Shown here: positions 44,680-55,844 of the stretch, one piece after another | How the letters are laid out: the number at the start of each line of letters is the position of its first letter | Position numbering within the stretch: position 1 is the first letter of the stretch | From: Erinaceus europaeus | Taxonomy: Eukaryota; Chordata; Mammalia; Eulipotyphla; Erinaceidae | Reading direction: 5' to 3' | Assembly: GCF_950295315.1 (NCBI RefSeq) | Contig: NC_080179.1 | Location: 65,375,126-65,439,125 of the forward strand | Length of the DNA stretch: 64,000 bases | Position numbers and translations under genes: made by a program | Notes under the pieces: generated by a model | The model's input: only the letters and a program-made list of their open reading frames with translations | What the model was told of the DNA's origin: nothing | Databases searched by the model: none

Positions 44680-44911
44680 TGGGAATCAGGTGGTAGCACA
44701 GTGAGTTTAGCTCACGTGGCACAAAGTACAAGGATCAGTGTAGGATCCTGGTTCGAGCCTCTAGCCCTCCACCTGCAGGGGAGTTGCTTCACAGGTGGTG
44801 AAGCAGGTCTGCAGGTGTCTATCTTTCTCTCCCTCTCTGTCTTTCCATTTACCTCTGTCCTATCCAACAACAATAAAAAACAACAAGGGCAACAAAAGGG
44901 AAAATAAATAC
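44680..44911 (+). mobile_element. SINE family 1, short form
   Basis: The perfect 12-bp TSD gaaataatcaaa is at 44668-44679 and 44912-44923. B-box GGTTCGAGCC near 44751. The CAA region is shortened. Confidence 0.95.
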
Positions 44912-45469
44912 GAAATAATCAAACATGAATGAAGTACTAGCCCTGACAATGGCTATAATCTTGGGCTTAAAAGTGCTCTCAGCTTGTTGCACAAAGGGTT
45001 ATGCCTCTGTTTAATCTTGGCTTTAACATCTTGGTTATTTTTCACAGAACTGAGATATTCTGATTTAATAGAAAGTTGCTTCATATAGTTGATATGACTT
45101 TAACCACTGACATTTCTCATGCTGGTGTGATTCTCTGGCTCTCTTGTTCTTCTGTTACTCACTCTATAATAAATAAGAAAGGAAGAAAAAAGTGAAGAAA
45201 TAATGAGACTTAAAAGAATGAAATAGATTGATAAGAGGAAAAGTATCAAGCACTTCATTGATAAAAAATATATTTTGACACACAAGGGATAAACACAGAG
45301 ATTCTGAGTATGGATGCTCAGTAAAGGATAATAATGAGAAGAAGAAGGGTTAAGAAAAAAAAGGAATCACAATTAAAAAAAAAAGTGGGTGGGAGGCTTG
45401 AAGAAAAACCGGAGACTTGTAGATTTTGGACCTGTACTTTAAACAGATCAAGTGCTTCCTAGACAGTCT

Positions 45470-45985
45470 TTATCTAGGGTTAGGTCACATCACCATGAGC
45501 TAGGACTGGGGTTCAAGATGCTGTACCCACCTGCGGGGGAGTGGGGGTGGCGTGAGGGGGTATAGGGGAAGGATGGAAACGATTCATAAGCAGTGGAGCA
45601 GTGCTACAGGTGTCTCTCCTTCCCTCTTTCTTTTTTAAAAATATTTATTTATTTATTCCATTTTGTTGGCCTTTTGTTTTTTATTGTTGTAGTTATTATT
45701 GTTGTCATCATTGCTGGATAGGACAGAGAGAAATGGAGAGGGGAGGGGAAGACAGAGAGGGGGAGAGAAAGATAGACACCTGCAGACCTGCTTCACAACT
45801 GTGAAGTGACTCCCTGCAGGTGGGGAGCCGGGGGCTCAACCGAACCGGGATACTTACACCAGATCCTTGTGCTTTGTGCCACCTGCGCTTAACTCGCTGT
45901 GCTACCGCCTGACTCCCCTAGTCCCCTCTTTCTTCCACTCTATCACTGTATGTCTCAACTCCATCAAAATAAAAAACAAAAAGGA
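45470..45985 (+). mobile_element. Old SINE family 1, split by a younger SINE
   Basis: Left part 45470-45632 (head, 'ctggggttcaagatgctgta', 'agcagtggagcagtgctac'). Right part 45924-45985 (pyrimidine end 'tttcttccactctatcactg' and an A-rich tail). The insertion duplicated 'ccctctttc'. Confidence 0.8.
45633..45923 (-). mobile_element. SINE family 1, short form, nested
   Basis: Complete minus-strand copy with (AAATA)n tail. Head near 45835-45850 carries a small local duplication (caaccgaaccgg) that splits the B-box. Confidence 0.92.
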
Positions 45986-46154
45986 AAAAGCAGGCAACAG
46001 GAACTGTTGAGTCACAAAGACAGAAATTTTAGCAATATTCTTGGTGGTAAAATAAATAATAATCATTTTGCCTCCAAGGTTTTCTCTAAAATTAACTTTT
46101 TTACCAAAGATATCTTTGTTAGGGGGTATGGGATTGTTGCTCCATTTCAATTCA

Positions 46155-46215
46155 CACACACACACACACACACACACGCACATGCACACACACACGCACA
46201 CACACACACACACAC
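46155..46215. repeat. (CA)n microsatellite with CG interruptions
   Basis: About 30 CA units interrupted by CG and TG steps. Confidence 0.95.
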
Positions 46216-46274
46216 GGATATTAATGAAATACAGTAAAGAAGGATGAGGTAAAAGGTAATTATTGGCAATTATT

Positions 46275-46363
46275 GGAGCTCACAGATAGGGTTCATGCTA
46301 GCTAGCCATGCTCATCATGTTCATGGGTTGGGCTTAAGCCTTGGCAGCCTCATGGTTCCTTTA

Positions 46364-46403
<40 letters not shown>

Positions 46404-46440
46404 AGTGAAAAGAATAAAGTCAGTCCAAGAGTTGAGAACA
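46275..46440 (+). mobile_element. Old SINE, family 3-like
   Basis: Head remnant 'gttgggcttaagccttggca' followed by a (CT)n run at 46368-46398 and a short tail 'aagtgaaaagaataaa'. Confidence 0.5.
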
Positions 46441-46681
46441 CTCCTATAAGGCCACTGTACCACCACCTAACAGAAAAATAAATTCATTATTTAAATAACT
46501 GATTAATTTACTTGAACTCATTTTGAAGGAATCAAAGTTCTGTACCAGAAACATAGCAGGCCTTTCAAGTATAAGACCTACATTAACCCACTGGAGTCTT
46601 ACAACACTTGGGGATGGACGCTCTGGTCCTTTTTTTTTTTCATATCTATGGGTCCCTTAGAAAACAATAATAGCAAAAAGT

Positions 46682-46845
46682 CTAAGAGAGGGTAGGGTAG
46701 AGAGACAGCAGAATGATTATGACAAAAATATTCCTGCCTGAGACTCTGATGTCCCAGGTTCAATCGTTGGTACCACCACAAGCCAAAGCTGAGCAACGGT
46801 CTGGTTTGGAAAACAAACAAACAAATAACAACAACAAAATGCCAG
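46682..46845 (+). mobile_element. SINE family 3 (tRNA-like)
   Basis: Head 'gagacagcagaatgattatg', B-box variant GGTTCAATCG near 46757, then 'accacaagccaaagctgagc' and a CAA/A-rich tail. This layout differs from families 1 and 2. It is the best representative of the group in this window. Confidence 0.8.
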
Positions 46846-46919
46846 CCTAAGAAAGTGAAATAATCTGAATAAGAGTAAGATCCTGGCTCTGGAAAAAAAT
46901 ATATAGTACACATTAAGTA

Positions 46920-47580
46920 AATAGTTTATTTTATTGTCTTCCCATAATTCACTTGAAAAACCAATAAATCACTCTGTTTATGTACTTTTTTGGTACTTTT
47001 TCTAAAATGCATTATAATTATAATATCATCTTCCCTGGAAGATAGTTTTCTATATTTGTGGGGACACATGAATAACTAATAATGGGCAATTTTCTGTAAA
47101 GATTTTGTCAATCACATATGTGATTCCATAAATACATATACAATGCACATATAAAATTCACCAGTAGGACTCAGTTCACACAGTTTGCCTAACTCACATT
47201 TCTCTGATATATCCTAGCACAAATGCACCCTTGTCTGGTGGTGTTTGAGGAGCACAGAGGATATCATCTCATAAATCACTAGGTCCCTCTAGACCGGAAA
47301 ATAACCAAACAAGCCCCATAAAGATTGATAAAAGGAAAAAAAAACCTGAAAAAACCTTTATAAAATAAGCATTTCTACTGTCTGTGTGGAAGAGACCAAG
47401 TAGTATTGCATTTCAATCACAATATTGAATAACCTCAGTTAAATAGAAATGATATTTGGGTGAAGGAGATCTTAGGAGAGACTACTAGGAATGGCATAGT
47501 ATCCCGAGGTAGGACAGGTAGGCAGGTTTAGTTCTGCCATCTCCTTTAAAGAGGAATATCAGGTTTATAATACAATTGTT
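46920..47580. other. No recognised element
   Basis: Single-copy-looking sequence. Nothing supported. Confidence 0.5.
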
Positions 47581-47584
47581 GACA

Positions 47585-48245
47585 CATGGGTACAATTTCT
47601 CATGTCTCTATGATAAGTGTCTGCAAAACACTCTTACCCCCAGCCTAGGTCCTTGTCTACCATCTTGCACCTGGACCACAAAGCTCCCTCCCACCAAATC
47701 TTTATCTTCCCTCCTTTTCTAGAGTCCTTTGCTTTGATACAATACACCAAGCACAGTCTAAGTCTTACTTTGTGTTTCCCCTTTCTATTCTTGTTACTTA
47801 AGTTGTGCCTATGAGTGAGATCACCCATATTCATCCTTCTCTTTCTGGCATACCTCACTCAACATGACTCCTTAAAGCACCATCCAAGATGAGGTGAAGA
47901 AGGTGCCTTCAACATTCTTTTTTTTTTTTTAATACTTATTTACTTATTCCCTTTTGTTGCCCTTGTTTTATTGTTGTAGTTATTATTGATGTTGTCGTTG
48001 TTGGATAGGACAGAGAGAACTGGAGAAAGGAGGGGAAAACAGAGAGAGGGAGAGAAAGACAGACACTTGCAGACCTACTTCACCACTTGTGAAGTGACTC
48101 CCCTGAAGGTGGGGAAGCCGGGGGGCTCAAACCGGGATCCTTATGCACTTTGCGCCACGAGTGCTTAACCTGCTACACTACTGCCCAACTCCCAGCCGCA
48201 TTCAACATTCTTAATTAGCTGAGTAGTATTCCATATATCAATAAC
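47585..48245 (-). mobile_element. L1 3' end, split by a SINE
   Basis: 47585-47919 is inverted L1 3'UTR and the last ORF2 codons ('gagtgagatcacccatattc', 'cactcaacatgact'). 48201-48245 continues with the inverted ORF2 text 'gctgagtagtattccatata'. The two parts are collinear. Confidence 0.85.
47920..48200 (-). mobile_element. SINE family 1, short form, inside L1
   Basis: The perfect 12-bp TSD ttcaacattctt is at 47908-47919 and 48201-48212. Complete, with the head shortened near the B-box (a deletion before 'gcactttgcgccac'). Confidence 0.95.
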
Positions 48246-48272
48246 TGTACTGTAAATCATTAACCTTTCACT

Positions 48273-48412
48273 TAAAAATAAATCATGCCTAATTCTCTGA
48301 GATTTCAAGTTCAGTCCTCAGCACCACCATAAACTAGAGCTAAGCATTACTCTAGTCTCTCTCCATATCTTTCTCTCTGTAAAGCTTTCATTTAAAGAAA
48401 TAAACAAGTATC
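48273..48412 (+). mobile_element. SINE family 3, old copy
   Basis: 'agtcctcagcaccaccataa', then 'ctagagctaagcattactct' and 'ctttctctctgtaaag', matching the layout at 46682 with divergence. Confidence 0.65.
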
Positions 48413-48639
48413 ATTAAAAAAATACTATGTCTGCCCAAATAGTAAAGGTGCATTGCCTGCAGAGAAATATTTTTCTTTGGAAATGCCAATGTCTTTCAAA
48501 AAGGATAGTCACTGCCCAACTTGCAGAGTCCCTGTTATGAAATATCGTTTGCGAAATTTCTATTTTGGGTGACATATATTTACTATATTTACTCCCCTAC
48601 AAATGAAAGATATATTAAATATGGTACTGACAGCTAGCT

Positions 48640-48821
48640 TATTCAGTAGAATACACGTTATCATACTTTAGAATGCAGGTTCAAGCCTCAGGCCATCAAA
48701 TGAGAACATATGCAGGGAGGGGTTCTTCAAGTATACTGGAGAGGTGCCTCGGTGTCTCTCCTTCTCTAAGTCTCTTGTCTCTGTCAGTCTCTGTGGCTCT
48801 CTCTCTTTCTCTCTATTTTGC

Positions 48822-48869
<48 letters not shown>

Positions 48870-48877
48870 TCTCTATT
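48640..48877 (+). mobile_element. Old SINE family 1 with (CT)n expansion
   Basis: Diverged head ('gcaggttcaagcctcaggcc'), a middle 'atactggagaggtgcctcgg', then a CT-rich segment expanded into a perfect (CT)n of about 22 units at 48826-48866. It meets an inverted long-form SINE at 48878. Confidence 0.7.
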
Positions 48878-49182
48878 TTGCTTCCAGAGTTATCGCTGGG
48901 GCTCAGTGCCTGCACCACAAATCCACTGCTCCTGGCCACCATCTTATTGTCCATTGTTGTTGTTGTTGCTGGCGTTGTTAGATAAGAGAGAGAAACTGAG
49001 AAAAGAGGGGAAGACAGAGATGGGGAGAGAAAGACAGACACCTGCAGACCTGCTTCACCACTTGCAAAGTGACCCCCCTGCACGTGGGGAGCAAGGGGCT
49101 CAAACCAGGATCTTTGCTGTAGGTCTTTGCACTTCTCACTATGTGCACTTACCCCCTTGCACTACTTTCTATCGCTCACCAA
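48878..49182 (-). mobile_element. SINE family 1, long form
   Basis: Minus strand: 3' module first ('gttatcgctggggctcagtg'), then CAA-complement, GA-rich segment and head to 'cactactttctatcgctc'. The A-tail is nearly absent because the 3' end is fused to the CT run of the neighbour. Confidence 0.88.
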
Positions 49183-49926
49183 CTATTTAGAGGAAAGGAA
49201 AAGCTGACTACCTGAAGCAAAGGATTTGTGCAGCTACTGACTTCTACCAATAACTGATGACAAGACGTTAAAATATGTTCCATTTTCACAATTCATCTGA
49301 TAAATTATTTCACAGTTGAAGATGATGATTTCATCCTACTCACTCCTTAAACATATCCTTTACTGCCTCACACTTTAGTGAATGCTCTATGTTAGAAATG
49401 ATGCCCAGCCATCTTATAAAAAACAAACACAAGTAACAGATTTGTGTATTTTGAGAAACATTGAAATGCGATTTTAAATGTTTGATAGCATTCTTATTCT
49501 AAAAAAAAAAAAGAATCAACTGCTAAGGAAAGTAGAACTAAACAAATATAGAAATAGGTTAGCTGGGTGTTTCCTTGTTTAGAAAAATAAGTACGGTTTA
49601 GTTGGACTTACAAAAGAAGAGTTTTAGAAGTGCTAATAATATGCCACTTAATGGCATGCAGAGTTTAGTCAGATTTTTACATTTTCATACACTCTGATTC
49701 CCAGCACATCCAATATTCACTGCTAACCTGTTGTCTTTAACTCCTTAATTATAAATCTTTGTAATTAAAAAAGGCAACCTTTATAATGATAATTTAAATA
49801 AATTTAATATACTCAATGCTTCTTAATGGGAAAATTTAGAATTCCCAAAGCTACTTTTTTCTGACTTATTTTTTTTAATCACGATTTTTTAATTGTTCCT
49901 GTACATTTGTAATGAGGTGTTAAAAC

Positions 49927-49971
<45 letters not shown>

Positions 49972-50015
49972 AATGGCATATAATTGTTGAAATATTTTTT
50001 TATTTATTTTCTATG
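49183..50015. other. AT-rich, one GT repeat
   Basis: No recognised element apart from (GT)n at 49930-49967. Confidence 0.55.
49930..49967. repeat. (GT)n microsatellite
   Basis: About 19 perfect GT units. Confidence 0.96.
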
Positions 50016-50019
50016 TCCT

Positions 50020-50175
50020 TCTTATATGTGTGAGATTAAGTTTCACCTGAGGCAGAGAGGAGAGTGAAGCTGATAAGCTAGAACATCCCTCTGGAACATG
50101 GGGCCTTATGTAGCAAATAAGGAACCTGCAGAGTGAAAGTTCAGTGTTTTGCCAATGGAGCCTTCTCCCCAAGAG
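50020..50175 (-). mobile_element. Old SINE relic
   Basis: (TTTA) tail, GA-rich centre 'gaggcagagaggagagtgaa' and a diverged head ending 'gagccttctccccaa'. Family uncertain, 2-like. Confidence 0.45.
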
Positions 50176-50189
50176 CATTATAACTTATA

Positions 50190-50362
50190 AGACGTGGCGG
50201 TGCACTTGGTTGTGCATACATGTTATCATGCATAATGGACCGGGTTTAAGCCTCTCATGTCCACCTGAAGTGGGGGAGGCTTCATGATTGGTGAGTAGTG
50301 CTGCAGGCATCTGTTTCCTCATCTCTACAAACCTCCTCCTTCCATCTCAGTTTTCTGTAATG
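50190..50362 (+). mobile_element. SINE family 1, older subfamily
   Basis: Head 'gtggcggtgcacttggttgt', B-box variant gggtttaagcc, then 'attggtgagtagtgctgcag' and a short pyrimidine segment. No CAA segment. Confidence 0.75.
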
Positions 50363-50409
50363 TGTGTGCTTACCCAGGTGCACCACCACCTGGCCCCTCA
50401 TCTCAGTTC

Positions 50410-51125
50410 TTTGTACACCTATGTTTACAGCAGTCTTATGTGTTTATTTTAGTTCCCTTTTTTCTTTCTTTCTTTCTTTTTTCACAGCAACACTATTTGT
50501 AATTGCCCATATGTGGAAGCAACCCAGATGCCCAAGGACAGATGAATGGTTAAGAAAAGTGGTGGTCTATATACATCATGGAATATTACTCCGTTAAATA
50601 ATGACATCTCTGCTGCCACATCTAACATAGAACTTGAAGGAATCCTGTTAAGTGAAATCAACCAAGAGAAGGGTGAGTACTGGATAATCTTACTTATGTG
50701 TGGGATATTGGATAATCTCACTTAACTGTGTCACAGAGAAGGAAAGGGAAAATGTTGGGTAAACTAGAAATAGGTGTGATCTGTTGTAGCAAAGTGAAGA
50801 CATGGGGAACTACTTCTAACTTTAGGCTATGAAAAATAGTGTATTGCACCAAAGTAAAGGACTCCGGGGGTAGGGGGTTAGGCAGAATTTGAAAAACAAG
50901 ATCAGAAGGGCAAACTCTAAACAGAACTTGGACTGGAGTTGGTGTATTGAGTTGCACCTAAAGAGAGCACTCTGGGATCAGGAGGGGAGGGTCAGGTACT
51001 GGAACATGATGGCAGAGGAGGACCTAGTGGGGGTTGTATTTTTATGTGGAAATGTTATGAATGTAAAAGCTACTGCATTTTTACTGTTGACAGTAAACCA
51101 CTGATCCCCCAATAAAGAAATTTAA
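50410..51125 (+). mobile_element. L1 3' end: end of ORF2 and full 3'UTR
   Basis: 50485-50600 encodes ORF2 C-terminal text (frame reads IAHMWKQPRCPRTDEW). Then come 'gttaagtgaaatcaaccaag' and the 3'UTR with shared block atgatggcagaggaggacct at about 51008. It ends in CAATAAAG near 51110 and an A-rich tail. The 5' boundary is uncertain because a TTTC run (50468-50482) interrupts it. Most complete 3'UTR in the window. Confidence 0.88.
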
Positions 51126-51610
51126 AAACAAATAGTGCTTATGAAAAAAAACAAATATAAGATTAATAAATAAATGGATGGAATAGTAAGAGCAGAAAAT
51201 CATCACATTATGAAAAATACAGACAAAATTGTTTTAAGTGAAAATTTCAGGTTCTGTACTAATACAGAAAAATGTGTAAATAGAGAAAGCTTGTATATTA
51301 CCTGACCCAAATGACTGAACTTTTTATCACTTATAATGGGACAATCTGACATCAGATGCTCCCTGATATGAAAATAGAAAAGAAATAACTTCATTTCAAT
51401 AGCAATAAATAAAACGCCTTTCAACTTAAATATCTGGTTCTATGCTAGAAAGATTGAATTTCTGAATATGTAAATGCCCCCTGTAGGGCAGAGGTGGGTG
51501 AGGAACATTTTTATGTTTGTTTTTCCAGGCGTCATGTGGATAATTATAACATCACTCCAAGGCCATAAAGCATAATCACTTAAAAATTTAACACTTAAAG
51601 TTGCTATGAA
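51126..51610. other. No recognised element
   Basis: AT-rich. Nothing supported. Confidence 0.5.
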
Positions 51611-51622
51611 AAAAAGTTCCTA

Positions 51623-51773
51623 AATGGCCAGGCAGTAGCGCACCTGCTTAAGCGCACACATTAAGCACACACATTACAATGCACAAGGATCCATGATCAA
51701 GTCCCTGGTCCCCACCTGCTGGGGGAAAGTTTCACAACTGGTGAAGCAGGGATACAGGTCTCTCTCTCTCCCT

Positions 51774-51808
<35 letters not shown>

Positions 51809-51907
51809 CCATTCCTCCCTTCCTCTCTCTCTCTGTCTCTCTCTCTCCCTCCCTCCCTATGTCTCTCTCCCCCTCCTCAATTTTTCTGTCTTTATCCAAT
51901 AATAATT
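51623..51907 (+). mobile_element. SINE family 1, older subfamily with TSD
   Basis: The perfect 11-bp TSD aaaagttccta is at 51612-51622 and 51908-51918. The head contains a small direct duplication (taagcacacacatta-type unit twice). The pyrimidine part is expanded into CT and CCCT repeats (51758-51870). Confidence 0.93.
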
Positions 51908-51919
51908 AAAAGTTCCTAG

Positions 51920-53605
51920 ATTTATCAAATATCAAGTCCTACTTTCAGTTGCCTTGGCTGGACAATAAAAATTGATTTTGAGAACCACATAATATCCTCA
52001 GCTCGGACATTCTCTGCCCATCGGGCTCAATCCGGATGTCTGTGGATTATTTAAGACACTTATATGTGTCCTGGGCTACTTACTTACAATAAATAAATTT
52101 ATAATTTTGGATCACAAGCAGTAAGTATGTGAAAGAATTCAGAGTAATGTGCTTGAGATTGCATATTATATTGTATAGGGATTTCCATATTAACTTTTAT
52201 AAATATACTAGAAAACATCACTAATGTAACAGACAAACATGTCTCCTTGCTTTTAAAACACATCAACTAGAGGTAATAATAGTCATGTAATATGCACCAC
52301 AAGATGACAAAATACAGATGGTTACAGAATACATTCATGATTGCATCTAAATTTTGGCTTCAGCTGCTTTTAAATGACTTATTTTGTGGGCATTATTATT
52401 TTTTTAATTGGAAAAATAAAGTTACTTTTTTCCCCAGACTTCCTCAGTTAGTTGGCAACTTAAATACAGAAGGAATTCTTCTCGTGGTGAAAAAAACTAT
52501 ATAACCTCATGAAAACCAAGGTTTATGATGGCCTTCAGCAATAGTACTATGCATGGCGCCTCTATAATTTTATTCGTTCCAGAAAAAAACAGCTTAAGTT
52601 ATATAATGGACATTCCCTTCAAATTTCCTTTCTTTTCAGGCTTGCATGTATATAGTTTTATATCTTCTAACATTAGTCTTGGAGATGCAACACTGCCAAA
52701 AAATACTCTTTGATGAATGTTAATAAATGCAAACGCCTATATTATATCATGTATTTTGTTAAAGATGAGGGTGGGAAAGAACAAAAGCCAATTCTGAATA
52801 AATTATAGTCTGCATTTGACATTGAAAACTGTGCCAAATACAGCTTCAGAACATAGACTCTGTCCAGTCGGAATACCTCTTTTTCCCCATCCGTGCTGAT
52901 CAATGGCACCATTGAATATAAATTTCTTTATTGCATATAGAAGCAAATATGTGATCATACATTATATCACAATAATCTCCAGCTAGTAGAGGTGGAGAAT
53001 TAGCAAAATTACATGAAATGTTGGAATGCCTATTATAATTGCTTCTTACTAGTAAAATTTATAGAGCACATGATCTTGACCCTGAAATATTAATGCATTC
53101 TAATAATTGACCTCTACCAAGATTTTGCTCTTGCAGATGAAGGTAGAATTTCCCATCATATTAATCATTGTTATTAATAATTATTAAAGTAGTTGCAAAT
53201 CAATGACCAAGTAAAAAAGGCACATATGCTTTATTACTAGGAACATGGTGGGCACCTACTGTGATTCTCTTTGGAGCATTTATTTTCAAAATAACTCAGC
53301 ATGTCTTTCCTGATTAGTGTTGCCTATTTCACCCAGATATTTGAACATCCCATATATCAGTTTTCATGACCTATAAACCTTTACCAAAATATAATATAAT
53401 AAAACTGAGAGTTAACTCAAATAGGGTGGCAGGACTTTTTTTTTTTTTTTCATTCACAAAGAGATACTTTTGAAAACAAAAAAAGAGACTATTCAGGAAG
53501 ATGTCAGAAAAGGGTGACTACCTCATAGGAAAATGGAACCTGCGGTGGCACAATGACAACTACGTTTAGTTAGCTGAATATGTAGCTGAATAATGAGAGG
53601 TGCAC
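51920..53605. other. Single-copy-looking block
   Basis: 1.7 kb with no recognised element apart from a poly-T run at 53437-53450. Segment 52500-52960 is moderately GC-balanced and a candidate for conserved non-coding sequence. The roughly 60-70-codon frames here have no recognisable domain. Confidence 0.45.
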
Positions 53606-53609
53606 ATGA

Positions 53610-53780
53610 CCCACAGCCATATGTAGAAATGCTCGAATTCCCTCATCATCAGAGAAATAAATGCCAATAAAACCCACATTGAGATTCCACCTCACACCTG
53701 TGAGCATGGACTCCATCAATCAAACAAGAGAAGATAAATGTTGGAGAGGATGTGGAGAGAGAGGAACTCTACTACATTTC
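53610..53780 (+). mobile_element. L1 ORF2 C-terminal fragment
   Basis: 'ctcatcatcagagaaataaa', 'gagattccacctcacacctg' and 'aaatgttggagaggatgtgg' are the conserved C-terminal ORF2 text. Plus strand, cut by a SINE-like sequence at about 53781. Confidence 0.85.
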
Positions 53781-53962
53781 TAATATATAGAGAGAAAGAT
53801 GGACAACTATACCCCTGTTTTACTGCTGCTAAAGTGACCACCCCCCCATTCCTCACAGTTAGGGGGCCTGGGACTTGAACCAGGATACTCTCTTGGGTTC
53901 TAATATGTGTCATTGAACTTGTACTGTGTGTGCTTAGCATTGTGGGCTTCCTCCCTACTCCC
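53781..53962 (-). mobile_element. Old SINE relic
   Basis: Minus strand: 'agagagaaagatggacaact', a C8 run, then 'gggcctgggacttgaaccag' (B-box region) and a head remnant ending 'ttcctccctactccct'. Inserted at the end of the L1 fragment. Confidence 0.7.
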
Positions 53963-54059
53963 TCTTGTACATTTTAAAATGTCTGCTCAACCAGGTACAT
54001 CACTACCAGCCTTTTCTCCCATTGAATTATAATGTCCCATGTATTTAACCACTTTATCT

Positions 54060-54190
54060 AGTTGCTCATAGTAACTGAGATAAAATATTAATCATAATTT
54101 CTCTTATGTTCTATAGAAATTGAACCTGGGATACTAGAGTGCCAAGCATGAAAATATTTTTGTGTAAGCATTATGTTCTCTCCCCCAATA
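54060..54190 (-). mobile_element. Old SINE relic, family 3-like
   Basis: 'gaaattgaacctgggatact' and 'gtaagcattatgttctctcc' resemble a minus-strand tRNA-like head. Weak. Confidence 0.4.
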
Positions 54191-54479
54191 GATAAAAAGC
54201 AAAGTTATCTTAAATGATGGACTAAAGTGGATAAGGTTGACTTACTATATTTGTCTTCATCACATATGCTTCTTAGCTAGAATATTTTTAAATAAACATA
54301 GCTTGATGTTCTTCCAGAATGAGGTGTACAAAAAGCTGAGGCAGTATCTGTCTTGCTATTATTCTCATGCTATACTATTTGTTTTCTTTACTATAATACA
54401 CATATATTTAGTTCCATCTAGTATCACTCAAACAATCAAAACATTAGATAACTTCAAATGAGCAATGTAGTGTCTGGTC

Positions 54480-55250
54480 TAAGTCATTCTTTTCTGGCTT
54501 TTAGAATGTGTATGGAGAAATCTGCTGATACTGTTACGGGTCTTCCTCTGTATGTGATTCTTCGTTTTTTCTCTAGCATCCTTCAAAATACTTTATCAAT
54601 ACTTACTTTTTGCCATTTTTAACTATGATGTGTCTTGGTGTATATTAATCTGGGTTGATTCTTTATATCTTTCTGTTGTTATGGCTTGGAAGGTTTCTGA
54701 TGTTTTCCCATAATAATATGATTCTTTACCTTCCTCTAGCAAATATATATATATATATTTTTTTTCTTTCCTGTCCATCCAATTTCTCAGCTGTTTTCAA
54801 TGTCTCTTAATCTCTTTTTTAGTTCTCATCTATTTCTTGGTTATCTCTAATTCATCCTCAATCTTACTGATTCTGTTTTCTGCCTAAATTGTTCTACTCT
54901 CATTTCCTTCAGCTATTTTTTTTTAACCATGCTCATTTATTGTATTATTTTGTTCAGCTAGTTGGGCTCTTAACTCATCTATTTTAGCTTTTAGCTCTTT
55001 AATTTTTTCTGTCATAATGGCCTCTGTTTTTTCCCCTATGTATGATAATATTTCCATCAAGCCTTTTTTCACTCCTATGAAAAATTCCAGAAACAAATAA
55101 TAATTATTAAAATATCCTTACATCAATGAATGTTAGGATATTTTAATTATTATTATTTGTTTCTGGAATTTCTTCTGGGCTTCTGTCTTCACTCATTTCT
55201 GCAGCTTTTTTTTTTTTCTATCTGACCATGACATGTTGTGTTTTGTAAGT
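54480..55250 (-). mobile_element. L1 fragment: ORF1 region, inverted
   Basis: 54480-54700 resembles the antisense of an older L1 5'/ORF1 region ('aaatctgctgatactgttac', 'aactatgatgtgtcttggtg'). 54780-55060 is antisense of the ORF1 coiled-coil segment ('ttgttcagctagttgggctc', 'ttttagcttttagctcttta'), matching the layout of 14460-14640. It contains the foldback at 55082-55171. No open frame. Confidence 0.75.
55082..55171. repeat. Near-perfect inverted repeat (foldback)
   Basis: Arms 55082-55118 and 55135-55171 (37 nt each, one mismatch) with a 16-nt loop at 55119-55134. The outer part of each arm (aattccagaaac) touches L1 text on both sides, so the palindrome lies within the inverted L1 ORF1 region. 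Confidence 0.93.
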
Positions 55251-55517
55251 TATGTCCTAGGTGTTTACCTATGCAGGCTTGCACAGATGTTCTCTTCAAT
55301 ATATTTATTACTTTCTGTGCATAATGTGTGAAGACGGTTTCCTCTACAGATACAACTGAGTCTTGGGAAAAAGTCCTATAGGAAGCCCACAGAGATCAAA
55401 TCTTGCTTTACTTGAGATGAAGGTAGTTTACAGAGGTAGGTCAGTCTAAGTGATCAACTCCCAAGCAACAAAACAATCCACTCTAACTCATAAATTTCTG
55501 TGAAAGAAATGTAGCAG

Positions 55518-55811
55518 GCGGGAGTCGGGCTGTAGCGCAGCGGGTTAAGCGCAGGTGGCGCAAAGCACAAGGACCGGCATAAGGATCCCGGTTCGAACCC
55601 CGGCTCCCCACCTGCAGGGGAGTCGCTTCACAGGCGGTGAAGCAGGTCTGCAGGTGTCTATCTTTCTCTCCTCCTCTCTGTCTTCCCCTCCTCTCTCCAT
55701 TTCTCTCTGTCCTATCCAACAACGACAACAACAACAATAATAACTACAACAATAAAACAACAAGGGCAACAAAAGGGAATAAATAAATAAAATAAAATAT
55801 TAAAAAAAAAT
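55518..55811 (+). mobile_element. SINE family 1, short form, youngest-looking copy
   Basis: The perfect 11-bp TSD aaatgtagcag is at 55507-55517 and 55812-55822. Head with many CpGs retained (gtagcgcagcgggttaagcg). A- and B-boxes intact, pyrimidine and CAA segments full. Tail is (AAAT)n then A9. Good reference for the subfamily in this genome. Confidence 0.96.
55531..55600 (+). promoter_or_regulatory. Internal Pol III promoter of the SINE (A and B boxes)
   Basis: A-box-like TGTAGCGCAGCGGG at 55531-55544 and B-box GGTTCGAACCC at 55590-55600, about 45 bp apart as in tRNA genes. This supports a tRNA origin of the head. It is not a functional tRNA gene: the anticodon arm and acceptor do not fold convincingly by eye. 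Confidence 0.75.
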
Positions 55812-55844
55812 AAATGTAGCAGTCAGGTGTGGGTTTCCATTGAA

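Noticed and set aside
48744..49190. 148-codon plus-strand frame
   Set aside because: Translation of a CT array plus a SINE: Ser/Leu repeats followed by SINE-derived text.
55531..55605. Possible functional tRNA gene
   Set aside because: A and B boxes are present, but they belong to a SINE head with TSD, pyrimidine body and tail. The acceptor and anticodon arms do not fold convincingly.
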